Source: Pilasporangium apinafurcum (Eukaryota; Oomycota; Peronosporomycetes; Pythiales; Pythiaceae). Taken from it: a DNA stretch of 46,417 nt. Positions 1 through 9,652 of the stretch are shown one piece after another. The stretch is from assembly GCA_001600495.1 (NCBI GenBank), contig BCKE01000088.1, positions 1 to 46,417 on the forward strand. The letters run 5' to 3'. Each line of letters opens with the position of its first letter. Position 1 is the first letter of the stretch. A program made the translations under genes and the position numbers. The notes beneath the pieces were generated by a model that was given only the letters and a program-made list of their open reading frames with translations, had not been told where the DNA came from and made no database searches.

Positions 1-337
1 CGAGGAAAGAAAGACAGTCCCGAGCAACTGACGTGTTTTGATATATGTAAGTGGAAGACGATTGAATGGTGGTGATGGTGAGGGGACGAGGGTAGAGTGT
101 AATGATTGAAGTCCTTTTATATCTCGACGTCTCTGGTTTGAATTCCACAAGTTCATATCAAGTTACGTATTTGATATCGATATGATTTCTACAGTTACGA
201 AAGGGTAATTACTGTATTTACGAAAGCGTAATTACAAGGTAGTCATTGCACGTTTATGTGTAAGGAAGAATGCTTGGTTCTTTGGCCAGTAGAAAATGGA
301 TGGTTAAAAAGAAAGAGACTAGTGCAAGCTAAAACAA

Positions 338-2652
338 TAATCTCACTTTCCAATTTACTTCACAACACTCAAGCATCCTTACACGTACTTTGTGATACGG
401 TATTGTTGCCGTAAACCGTATATCAATAATGTTTTACGCAAATATCGGGATATTGGGCGAATATCTGTGTTCATGATGATGACGTGCTCGTCACTCTCAA
501 GCTTCTAGTCATAAGGATTCATTCTGTTATCAAGCTTCATATTTCATTCTAGTATGTAACGTTGCTTAACGTTGTAGTAAATTTAGTATGATATTTAATA
601 ATTAGGTAAAGGTTTAGCTGTAAAGTTTGTGAGATTTGCTTTAGCTAGTTCTCCACTTTAACCATCTCAATTCACTTGACATTTTCTCAGCAAATACACA
701 AGATCTTAAAGCTGTCAATCAAATTATTTCCAGTCTCACTGAGCCTGAATACTTTTGGTTTCTCTAAACTATCGTGTGTGTAGCTGGCCCAGTTGCATGA
801 AACGTATTGGAAAGATCTCTCAAAGTTCTATCAAGTGTAACGAGACCCCAATCCCAATACATCAATTACACGTTAAGTGAGGGAGCTGGACGATTCGCGA
901 CCGAGTTAAAACTGTTGAGGCGCTCTATGTCACGTGTGTAACGTGTACCTGGTCTCCTGCGTACCTAGCACGTGGAAGCTCGAGGCATGCGTCCGACCTC
1001 GTGCTCGAAGCCAATCATTATCATACAGCCAAATGGATATAATGTAGGAAAAGAGTCAGAAATATACAGTTGCATGTTATACACGTGTAAAGGAAGGAAA
1101 TGTTGAAATGAGTGATGGTGCATCGTTCTCGCAATTAGTGTGAGGAACATCACTCGTGGATTGATTACTCTTATGTTTACGTATATTGATTGCGTATGTT
1201 TACGCTCACCGATTACGCATGATTGCGGGCAATTGTACACGTGTTAGATATACGGTATATGATTGGCTAGTTGAAAATTTCGTTTNAAATCAGAAATCAG
1301 AAAAAGAAGTCAAGTGACTAGGAGGCTTAGAGGTANCGCTTGTGAACTAAGGACCTTAAACAGAAAGTAATTCACTTCTCAGTTTTCCTACAACTACTCA
1401 AGTCAAGCCAGGCATCTCCGAGGTCCGTAATTCTGACTGCTTCGTGAACGGGTGTTGCATAAGTGACATAATTCCCGGTATCGTTGTCGGTTAGTTGACC
1501 CTTTGGTGTTCTGAGGTTATAATTCCTGTGAGAATACGCGCCCAGAATTTGCAGTACAAGACCGCCTGTCCCAGTGTCACGCGCAGCGTCTGTCTCCCAC
1601 GCAACGACCGCCGTCATGGTTGACGCTACTTGTACCTGATAGAAGGGATTCAGTTACATTCTAGGCTTGCATCTATAGTGTGGTTTACATTATGTTTTGC
1701 TTTGAACCGATCCGGTCCTAATAAAAACTCTAGGGACCGGACCGCGGCCAGATCAGCTCGAGATGTGGGTGAATAGCCCAAATCAGCTCGATATTATGTT
1801 TCGAAGGTTTATTGGTTATGACAGTTTTTATGTTGATAGGGATAATCCTTCTACTAATATATTTCAGAATTTGCCACATCCGGGATACGTGGCCTCCTTC
1901 AACGGTAAGAATTAGGCTAGAGCAGCAAGAAAAAGAGTGTCAGCTGCATAGCCTACTAGTCAGAGTAGGGAAGAATCAATAGCTTTGCCGGTGTGTTCTT
2001 GCGTGTTGCTTGCGAGTGTGTGCGTGTGCGGGTGCTGCGGGATCTGTCCTCACCCTTCATATCCCATATATCGGGAACTCTTGGCGAGGACCAGGAGCCG
2101 ATATTTCATATCAATATTTGTATTAGTGATAGAGAAATCTAAGCTAATACATTCTATATCCTTCTTAAGCGAGTGTTAACCTCTGGGTTTAAAAGGTGCA
2201 TACCCAGAGTAGTGTGTGTTTTGTGAGTGTAGGGTGACGGGTTGGCCCAGTACGAGAGTGCCTTCCCCGCCCCTTGACACGAATTAGTTTGAGTTCGGGA
2301 ACAGGAAGGTCATCCCTGTTCCGAACGATTGGTCCCACACCGAGCTTACGGTTCTCGGTGGTGGTAGACACGTCTAGAGCCATTAGGGAGTTGCTTGCAG
2401 ACGCTCCCTCCTGGACGAGTGAAAAGTAGTCTGCAGTATAGGGCTTTTGTCTAGAGCCCTATCAAATATCTAGACTTTTGTGTGTGTTTATATTAGTGTT
2501 TGTATATTGTATATTTTGTGGCTAAGGGAACTATCTCCTGGTACATTTCCGCATTGAACTGATCTAAAGAATCCCGTGTGGCAACGGGGATTGTAATGGG
2601 CCCTTATTGTAAGGTACTTAGTGGTTTTGAAGTAAATTGGAAAGTGAGATTA
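338..2652. repeat. 23-bp inverted repeat pair
   Basis: The 23 bases at 338-360 are the exact reverse complement of those at 2630-2652. The core reads TTGGAAAGTGAGATTA on the right copy. Similarity stops abruptly on both sides, so this is either a pair of short terminal repeats of a 2.3-kb element or two oppositely oriented copies of the dispersed motif in this region. No transposase is readable between them. Confidence 0.5.
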
Positions 2653-2884
2653 ATGACATTAAACGTAAAAGTCTGGTATTCTAGCTACTCCTGTCCATTC
2701 CTTTCTTTTAGCGCTCTAGAGCCACTCGTTTCTACTTAATGCGCAAACATNTAGTAAGTATACAAAAGATGTTAGGATGATGTGCTTCTCATCTCCACAA
2801 CCTTTATCTTTAACTATCCTTGAATGATGACGTGATGACTTNGTCAAAAAGAAGAAACTTGGCATACAATATGAATATATGCAA

Positions 2885-2957
2885 AAGTGTGCAATTGTGG
2901 GACTTGAACCCCGGTCACACACATAGCAGTCTAGGTGCTTAACCAGCTGAGCCAGCT
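2885..2957 (-). repeat. tRNA-Ser(GCU)-like SINE head or pseudo-tRNA
   Basis: On the minus strand there is a perfect A box TGGCTCAGCTGG (2943-2954) and a B box GGTTCAAGTCC (2900-2910) at tRNA-like spacing. Between them is a 7-base loop with U33 and anticodon GCU followed by A. The acceptor ends do not pair and the T stem keeps only three pairs, so this is not a functional tRNA. It is better read as the RNA polymerase III promoter head of a tRNA-derived SINE or a decayed tRNA-Ser. Internal promoter boxes could still drive transcription. Confidence 0.55.
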
Positions 2958-3016
2958 GGGATAACTAAAGGTTTTAGAAGTGTCAATGTATAAATGTCTT
3001 CAATCCTTACACTTAT

Positions 3017-3357
3017 CCATTACATAAGATGATGTAATGGAGCCTCACCCATTACATAAGAAGGTGGAATCTGATTACAGATTCGTGTGTCACAACACCA
3101 CCTTCTCTACNTACATTGTGGGTACGGAGATGAGATATTGTTTGCGCAAAACATATCCCACATGTACAGATGACGTCACTCAGTCATCTGAGTACGTCAT
3201 GAAGATCTCTGTACTAGTCAGTACAGAATGATGGTTCCTACTTTGGGAACAATGTTGGTAACGAGGACGATGCGTCACTGAAGATTCATACGCGTGGCTC
3301 CAGCCAATCACAGAGCTTCATTTGAAGAAGATTCTCTTCTTCAACTGACTGAAGAAG
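3017..3357. repeat. Cluster of inverted repeats / hairpins
   Basis: Several perfect or near-perfect hairpins lie within 340 bp. They are CCATTACAT/ATGTAATGG (3017-3040), a 31-base near-palindrome with ATGACGT/ACGTCAT ends and one bulged base (3170-3200), CTGTACT/AGTACAG (about 3209-3226) and CTTCTTCA/TGAAGAAG (3336-3357). The last stem is partly repeated in tandem just downstream. No coding potential is evident. A MITE-like or SINE-tail element is possible. Confidence 0.5.
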
Positions 3358-4473
3358 TTTCCCTACTTCAACTGACTGAAAGAAGTTCTCTAGGTTCAAC
3401 CTCACTTCCAGGAATGTACCCAAGGTTATATGTATCAGATTCATAGGTTTTATATCACTTTAGTAGGTTCATTGCATTTAGCCCCATAGGCTCCTAGTGG
3501 TTTTATATTTTTGGAATCATTAACATTTAATTCAGTTGCAGATTTTCCTTACACTGCTCAAGTCTCCTTCTTAAGCTTCTTCCCTCTCCTTCCAAGTCAG
3601 GAGTATTGCTTCCTCGTCGCACAAGCGTGTGTGTTGTGTTTTGGGATTGTTGTATCAGTCCCATTACAGGGATACATAACGTGTTGTAGAGACGTGAGTT
3701 TTGGACCCACGTTATCACATTCCTGTAGTGTTGAACCAGTCGCATTCTGTGTGTAATTCTGGTTCTGGTCTATCACGGTTTCTCTGATAGTGACACGGTG
3801 CTTTGGGTCCGCCCTAACTGTCTGTGTTCTTTGTTTGGAGTGTAATTCTGTGGTGTCATCGTCAGGTGTACCTTGGTGAAGCCCCTTTAGAAGAATATCA
3901 TTTGATTTATCGACATTCAACCGACGCATCCGTCCGAACATTTCAATAGGAAAGAAGTAGAAAGATGATCGCAATCAGGTTAGGAAAACATGCATTCAAC
4001 GGGAGCTTAGATGTAGTGCTAGCGAACTAAGTCGTCCATCTAATTCACTTTTCATTTTACCTTCAAGTTACCATCTCCGCCCACCAACATCCTACAAAGT
4101 TCCCATATTTCAGCCAATCATGAACCTCAAACTCATTTTTTGTCCAATCATCGTCTTTAAATTTCGTAAATACCACAAGGGGAGTCTACTTACTTTTCAA
4201 ACGCATCCATACGGTTAGTCTGTATATCGGTAATCGGCAAAAGGCAACTTTTGGGGGTTATGGGGCTACTATTGAAATGTATTTCTTATTGACTACAGAT
4301 TACAAGGATAGATAAGACTATGAGGAGAATGAGGTACCTCCGGTGCTGGTGCCGCGCAAATTTGAGTATTTATTCTTTGTATGAACCTATGAAGAAAACG
4401 CCAGAGGACGCATAGGACGTGGAGCATCACAGGATGGTAATCAGCTGTACCGCAATTGCTCCAGCCAGTCTGA

Positions 4474-4489
4474 TTCATTTTTCGACTTT
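4474..4489 (+). promoter_or_regulatory. Possible oomycete Initiator-type core promoter
   Basis: TTCATTTTTCGACTTT sits about 80 bases before the ATG of the zinc-repeat gene and resembles the oomycete Initiator plus flanking region (TCATTYY followed by T-rich sequence). This is a match by eye only. Confidence 0.35.
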
Positions 4490-4569
4490 GCGTCTTTTCA
4501 CCAGCTATCAGATCATTGCGGCATTCCTGATCTGTCTCTGCCTCGAAACAGCCTTCGATTCTCAAGACA

Positions 4570-5676
4570 ATGGAGACACAGGGTGTAAGCATCAGCGAGA
4601 TACTGAATCTACCAGAGACGATCGATTTGCTCAACGATGATGACTTTGAGAGCACAATGATGATGTTTGACAATGTTGCGACCCCACGAACTGCTTCCTT
4701 CCGAAGAGAATCGATCAGCGCGATGGATATGAACTTGGGGCTGGTGGATCTCTTTTCTCCGAATGAAACAGACTCCGCCGTTGTTGCCAGTCGCATTAAG
4801 GAAGAGAAACCAGCGCTCATTATCTCGACCAGTGCGTTCTCAAACACGGCGACTATGTACAACTCACCTGAGGTGAAGTTGCGCAACATTCGGCCATCAT
4901 TGCTTGGCCACGGCACCCCGGATACAGTAACCATTAAGCAAGAACCTGGAGCGCCAGAATTGTCTCCAGTAATGGATTCTTTCCTGCAGGAGTCCTGGGA
5001 TGACATTGTGGAAGGCAGCAGCAAGAAATCTAGCCGTTCATTGACGAAGGTGCTTTATGGAGGATTGCCGATCACAGGGTCAACGTCCACATCAACACCG
5101 ACAATACGTATAGCCCCACTGTCTCCTCATTATTTTGTCCCTAATCCACTGACCAGTCACATTCCGTCGAAACCCATCGTTGTTGCGCTTGTCCCACCTC
5201 CGAAACATTCTATTACCAAGCCAGCCGAAGAAGCGAAACAATCGAAGCCACCAAGACGAGCAAAGCAATGTGTGGCAGAAGGCTGCACGCGCAGAGCACA
5301 ATCCAACAATCGATGCAAGACTCACGGTGGTGGAGCACGTTGCCAGATGGAGGGCTGCACTAAAAGTTCCCAAGGTGGAGGGCTCTGCCGTGCACACGGT
5401 GGTGGCAAAAAATGCCGTGTACCTGGCTGCACAAAAGGTACCCAGCGTCTCGGCTTGTGCTATTTGCATGGAGGCATTCGTCGGTGCATGGCAGAAGGCT
5501 GCAAGAAGAAAGATCGTGGTAATGGGTATTGTATCTCCCATGGTGGCGGCCGACGGTGTGAGGTTATGGGTTGTGAACGATCTGTCCGAAAGGGCAATCA
5601 CTGCCAAGCACACCAGTGTTCAACCAGTGACAGTCCATTTAAGATTCGACGGAGCCAAGTGCTTATTTCACAGTAA
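4570..5676 (+). CDS. WRKY19-like CCHC zinc-repeat protein
   Basis: This is a single-exon gene of 368 residues that starts at the first ATG after an Initiator-like element. The N-terminal two thirds are Ser/Thr/Pro-rich with an acidic stretch near the start (LLNDDDFES). A basic patch then leads into about five tandem units, roughly residues 233-348, each of the form C-x4-C-x(9)-C-x2-HGGG-x2-C. These units give Cys/His sets suited to zinc binding. Proteins with these repeats are common in oomycetes and are often labelled WRKY19-like because the plant protein carries the same repeats, but no WRKY motif is present here. A nuclear or nucleic-acid-binding role is an inference from the basic zinc repeats. 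It is the only plus-strand gene in its neighbourhood and runs convergently into the temptin array. Confidence 0.88.
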   Translation: METQGVSISEILNLPETIDLLNDDDFESTMMMFDNVATPRTASFRRESISAMDMNLGLVDLFSPNETDSAVVASRIKEEKPALIISTSAFSNTATMYNSPEVKLRNIRPSLLGHGTPDTVTIKQEPGAPELSPVMDSFLQESWDDIVEGSSKKSSRSLTKVLYGGLPITGSTSTSTPTIRIAPLSPHYFVPNPLTSHIPSKPIVVALVPPPKHSITKPAEEAKQSKPPRRAKQCVAEGCTRRAQSNNRCKTHGGGARCQMEGCTKSSQGGGLCRAHGGGKKCRVPGCTKGTQRLGLCYLHGGIRRCMAEGCKKKDRGNGYCISHGGGRRCEVMGCERSVRKGNHCQAHQCSTSDSPFKIRRSQVLISQ

Positions 5677-5787
5677 AAGTAGCGCTCGTGCATTAATATT
5701 GGAGCTGATTTTATCTACCTACCGAAGCGTTGTAATATCAATAAAGAAAGTTGTATTGTGTCTTGGTCATATTTTTGGAAGTTAAGA

Positions 5788-6316
5788 TCAGAAAACCAGG
5801 AAAAGGAGTGTAATAGCAGCTCCAACAACAATCGCGAGAGCACCAGTAGCATTGACACCACTGGATGAAGCTGGACTTGCCGGTACGTCCGAGGAGACAG
5901 AGCTCGTGACGGTGGCGGCCCTAAAGATGAGTCACACGAGATGTCTGCCCACAAAGATTCATCCGAAGTGCTGGAGGCATCACCAGGATGGGAAACACCG
6001 GTGGTCCACTGCACTTTTTCGTTGGTTCCCACGACGAATTGACAGCAGGGATCTCCAAGTTCTTGGCCGTTCGTCTGTCCATCACCATCTGAATCTGCTT
6101 GGCAAAGCTCAGTTGTCCATGCGAATCCAGCAGCATCAAATGCTTGACCAAAGTCGTTTCTGGCGCCGCCACCGATACCGTTGACATGACCAAGGGCTGT
6201 GACACCCTTGACGTTAGCGCCGTTGGGAATACGCGCGACAAATTCTGGACGATTGGCTACTTCAAGCGCTGTGAGAGAAATGACCAGAGCTGCTCTGATC
6301 GTATTCGCTGGAACAT
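5788..6316 (-). pseudogene. Temptin-domain gene, copy 1 (two frameshifts)
   Basis: The central frame encodes the temptin domain: RPEFVARIPNGANV near the start, the acidic loop DSDGDGQTNGQELGDPCC, and GVSHPGDA. Both ends are broken. The only usable ATG (6314-6316), aligned to copy 3, is out of frame with the domain by one base, and the domain frame has no ATG upstream. After the domain, near 5915-5930, a second shift moves the reading frame off a Ser/Ala-rich tail ending in a hydrophobic stretch (stop at 5788-5790) that would have been a GPI-anchor signal. The core is identical to copy 3 over 318 bases. This is probably a pseudogene refreshed by gene conversion. Sequencing error at both sites is the alternative. 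Confidence 0.75.
5935..6252 (-). repeat. 318-bp identical tract shared with temptin copy 3
   Basis: Every base of 5935-6252 equals 9267-9584 (constant offset 3332). Sequence on both sides diverges at once. The tract covers almost exactly the conserved temptin domain and leaves out signal peptide and tail, which suggests recent gene conversion between the two copies. Confidence 0.85.
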
Positions 6317-6430
6317 TCTTTTGTATGCGTTTTTTTTCTATGGCGGAGTAATGATGGGAAATACTTGGTGCGCTTATCGTCAAAAATGGAAATACCGACT
6401 GTCGTTTCTCTTCCTCTTACAAAGAGCTTA

Positions 6431-7786
6431 ATCTATATCGAAAATAAACAACTTCGATGGAGTGGGATACATCTCATCCCAAGCTACATCGTGGGTTCAC
6501 GGAATGAACGCATTTAGTACTAGCCACATCTCATGTTGCTGTTCAATTTTATACTTTTAATCACACGTTCCTCTCGCAATGTACGAAATACCCAAATTTC
6601 AGGGTAGTTTTGACATATCGCCAAATCTAGAAATTTCTGTTGCACTGAGCTAAAAGGACAGGAATACAGTTTTCTATCTTCTGATCTTAATCTTGATGGG
6701 ATATTCGTTGGCTGCTATGCCAAGATTGAGAACGGTCGCTTTGAAATTAACCATTCCTAGCGGGTGTGCATGCCTCTTTCCAAGCTCATACAATTTGCTA
6801 TATATTTGAGATATTCCAACTACGTACTTAGTTGAAATAATACAGTATATTCTGTGCTGTTTGCGCTTAGTAGATGCAGTAGAGCATTTGCCAGCAGTCT
6901 CAGATCTCTAGGTTGAAGTATTCGAGGAATGGCGTGTGCGATACGGGTATATTGTAAAAAAAACTGATGTACACTTACAAATTAAGGTGGAATATGTGAA
7001 AAGCCATGCGTAAAGCGTTATAACTTGCTCAATTTGTGTGTGTGAGGCATGGAAATTCACTCGAAAATAGTTGTGGGTTGCTTCACACTTAGGGGAATAT
7101 CTCTGCAACCACAATGCCGAATTCAATATTTTTTCGCTTTTTTCATCTAGCGATATAGAGCTTCCATTGTATTAGCTTCCACTTGTTCACTGCAACTCCC
7201 GGATTTGACGATATAGGTAATCGTCACCTGGCGCTTACTGGTTGCAAGAGGAACGCGTGATTAAGTATAAATTGGAGATGAGGCACATAAGATAACAGGG
7301 TCAACAGTAGGATACGAGTAGGAGAGTGGGATTTTCCACACATTTCAGCACCCCCGGACTAGATCTTCAACATTCGTTTTGTGGATAAATGCGCCGGTCT
7401 GAGTTTTCTCATCTCATGAGAACGACTGGATCAACGCTAGGTTGTGAGTTTGACACACACATACGATGACTTCATCTGAGAATTGGATGCAATATCTACG
7501 ACGATATTTGCCATGGTTCTGCTCACACAAGGACCCGCAAACCGAGCTCTTTATGAAATGATCGGACAAGGTAAGAGCGATGACTTTTGATATCTTTGTG
7601 GCTGTGCTGTCAAATGTTGTGAACAACTACTTTTCTCCATTATGAAATACTTTGAAAACAAAGGAAGCTTGCGAATCAGTAAACCTAAGCTATGTGCTGT
7701 TTAGGATGTATACATTGGGCAAATAGATACGACATAAACCGACAACGTTATCGTGAGTGCATTCAATAGGTTAAGGGATCTTCATT
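6431..7786. other. Intergenic, between temptin copies 1 and 2
   Basis: About 1.35 kb, AT-rich. Only short open frames without domains are present, and I see no RNA gene or clear repeat. It should hold the promoter of the minus-strand copy 1. Confidence 0.5.
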
Positions 7787-8365
7787 TTAAACAATTGCCG
7801 ATACGAGTGTGGTAAGAATTACGGTAGTGATCGTCGCGGCGGTAGTTGTCTTCCTTGCGCTGCTTTCAGTAGGAGTTGGCGTTGGTGATGCTTTTTGTGC
7901 ATCCGCCTCTGTCGATGAGTCCACCGAAGAAGAAAAAGAGCCACTTGCAACGGTCGATGTCGATCCTGACGAAGCATTGCACATGATTTTCATCCACAAT
8001 GACTCATCTGACTTGCTTTTGGCATCACCTGGATGTGACACGCCATCAGTCCACGAGACTTGTTCATTGGATCCAACTACAAACTGGCAACAGGGATCAC
8101 CAAGTTCCTGTCCGTTGGTTTGTCCGTCTCCATCAGAATCTGCTTGACACAATTCAGTTGTCCATGCGTATCCAGCCTCTTCAAACGCTTTGCCAAAGGC
8201 ATTGCGAGGTCCATCACCCGCTGGATTCACGTGACCCAGTGCTTGGACCCCCGGAACATTTGCACCATTAGGGATACGGGCAACAAACTCTTGACGTGCC
8301 ACTACCTGATGTACAGCGAAAGCGATTGTGAGAGCCAAAGTCGTTTGTAATGGTCGAGAAACCAT
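7787..8365 (-). CDS. Secreted temptin-domain protein, copy 2
   Basis: This intact single-exon gene encodes 192 residues. It has an N-terminal signal peptide (hydrophobic TLALTIAFAVHQVVA, cleavage likely near residue 24). The temptin Cys/Cys domain follows, with QEFVARIPNGANV, the Asp-rich loop DSDGDGQTNGQELGDPCC and GVSHPGDA. A Ser/Thr/Pro-rich stretch and a hydrophobic C-terminal tail then suggest GPI anchoring. Temptin was first described as a water-borne attractant partner in a mollusc, and oomycetes carry families of secreted homologues of unknown role. This copy is clearly diverged from copies 1 and 3 within the domain. A cell-surface or secreted location is inferred from the two end signals. 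Confidence 0.85.
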   Translation of the reverse strand: MVSRPLQTTLALTIAFAVHQVVARQEFVARIPNGANVPGVQALGHVNPAGDGPRNAFGKAFEEAGYAWTTELCQADSDGDGQTNGQELGDPCCQFVVGSNEQVSWTDGVSHPGDAKSKSDESLWMKIMCNASSGSTSTVASGSFSSSVDSSTEADAQKASPTPTPTESSARKTTTAATITTVILTTLVSAIV

Positions 8366-9049
8366 TAGATGATACTTGAGATGCAGTGAACTGCGCTCTG
8401 AGTGTCGAATTTAGGAATGAACCACCTGTGTGTTGTAAAAGAGTTCCCATAATAGGCGTTTAATATGGCATATACTACGGCTGGATCCAATTTCCACAGA
8501 AGTTCAGTACGCGATCTTTGCTGTATGTGGCCATCAATTTTCGCCCTGATACCGGCTTTTTCTTGGAATGTTAAACTTTGTAAGTGACCCGAGCTTTCTA
8601 CAGTGCTCCATTTCTATGACGTCATTGGCGAATGTTGTGAGCACATGGGGTACGCCAGATCCAAAGTGGATGAAAGTTCAGATTCGCCGTCGAATGTGAT
8701 CGACAGAATGATCGCATAGAAATTGAGAGCCTAGATACATAATTTGGCGCATTGAGGCGTGGAAGACGAGACGGTGATAGCATATTGGATAAGATTGGGT
8801 AATTCATTCTTGCCTTACCCATGTCGAATCACATGGATTATCAACATTTAGTCCTTTTGATTAGATGGTGGAAGTGAAAAGGTAAGTAGACGAAGCAACA
8901 AGAATGGATTAAAGCATCGAATTTTTCGCATGCACAAGACTGAGGCTGCTGAGTGTAGAAATATGGAGTCTATTGCTCGTTCTTAACGAAAACAAGATGT
9001 TCTGTGGTGCCCTCCTAGAACATGTAAAAAATATGCATAGAGTCTGTAC
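8366..9049. other. Intergenic, between temptin copies 2 and 3
   Basis: About 680 bases with no coding frame or RNA gene that I can support. It should contain the promoter of copy 2. Confidence 0.5.
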
Positions 9050-9652
9050 TTAGGCAAGAATTGCTGTAAGTGTCGTGACAATTGCAGCGGTGATAGTCGC
9101 AGTCACAGCTGACGTAGCTGCTCTGTTCTCAGTAGGAGTCGGCGTTGGTGTCGTCGAGGTTACTTCATCTGCAGCAGACGTCGTGGACGTATCGGAGGTG
9201 GTAGAGGAAGACGTGGCAGTGGAGCCAGCAGATGTTGTGGAGTTGGAGGCAGAAGAAGCTGCATCGCACGAGATGTCTGCCCACAAAGATTCATCCGAAG
9301 TGCTGGAGGCATCACCAGGATGGGAAACACCGGTGGTCCACTGCACTTTTTCGTTGGTTCCCACGACGAATTGACAGCAGGGATCTCCAAGTTCTTGGCC
9401 GTTCGTCTGTCCATCACCATCTGAATCTGCTTGGCAAAGCTCAGTTGTCCATGCGAATCCAGCAGCATCAAATGCTTGACCAAAGTCGTTTCTGGCGCCG
9501 CCACCGATACCGTTGACATGACCAAGGGCTGTGACACCCTTGACGTTAGCGCCGTTGGGAATACGCGCGACAAATTCTGGACGAGCAGTAACCTCGAGGG
9601 CGGTGAACGCGATGGCAAGAGTCACAGTCACAGTAGTTGATCGTTGAACCAT
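9050..9652 (-). CDS. Secreted temptin-domain protein, copy 3
   Basis: This intact single-exon gene encodes 200 residues. The signal peptide (VTVTLAIAFTALEVTA) is followed directly by the temptin domain, from RPEFVARIPNGANV to about residue 130. That domain holds the acidic DSDGDGQTNGQELG loop and a CC pair. A long Ser/Thr tail, probably O-glycosylated, then precedes a hydrophobic end (AIVTTLTAILA) typical of a GPI-anchor signal. It lies in a same-strand tandem array with copies 1 and 2, and its domain-coding region is identical over 318 bases to that of broken copy 1. A surface-displayed role is inferred, and the ligand is unknown. Confidence 0.88.
   Translation of the reverse strand: MVQRSTTVTVTLAIAFTALEVTARPEFVARIPNGANVKGVTALGHVNGIGGGARNDFGQAFDAAGFAWTTELCQADSDGDGQTNGQELGDPCCQFVVGTNEKVQWTTGVSHPGDASSTSDESLWADISCDAASSASNSTTSAGSTATSSSTTSDTSTTSAADEVTSTTPTPTPTENRAATSAVTATITAAIVTTLTAILA
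9267..9584 (-). repeat. 318-bp identical tract (partner of 5935-6252)
   Basis: This is the copy-3 member of the identical pair and the likely donor, because its reading frame is intact at both borders. Confidence 0.85.

Larger units (their letters stand above)
1..4470. repeat. Repeat-rich, gene-poor tract
   Basis: I see no protein-coding gene here. Open frames are short, mutually overlapping and carry no recognisable domain. The stretch contains several diverged copies of one short motif (around 320-362, 634-686, 1330-1390, 3525-3560 and 4012-4060), an inverted 23-bp repeat, a tRNA-like unit, a hairpin cluster and scattered N positions. This is what a nest of old transposable-element remnants looks like. 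No LTR pair, reverse transcriptase or transposase motif could be confirmed, so the element class is left open. Confidence 0.55.

Noticed and set aside
1372-1617. Minus-strand open frame that might be a retrotransposon gag piece
   Set aside because: Only 81 codons, with no zinc knuckle, protease or RT motif and no paired LTR in reach.
3597-3974. 125-codon minus-strand open frame in the repeat tract
   Set aside because: Composition looks random, no motif is present, and it lies within repeat-derived sequence.
5092-5613. Minus-strand 173-codon frame opposite the zinc-repeat gene
   Set aside because: A shadow of the Cys/His repeats on the other strand.
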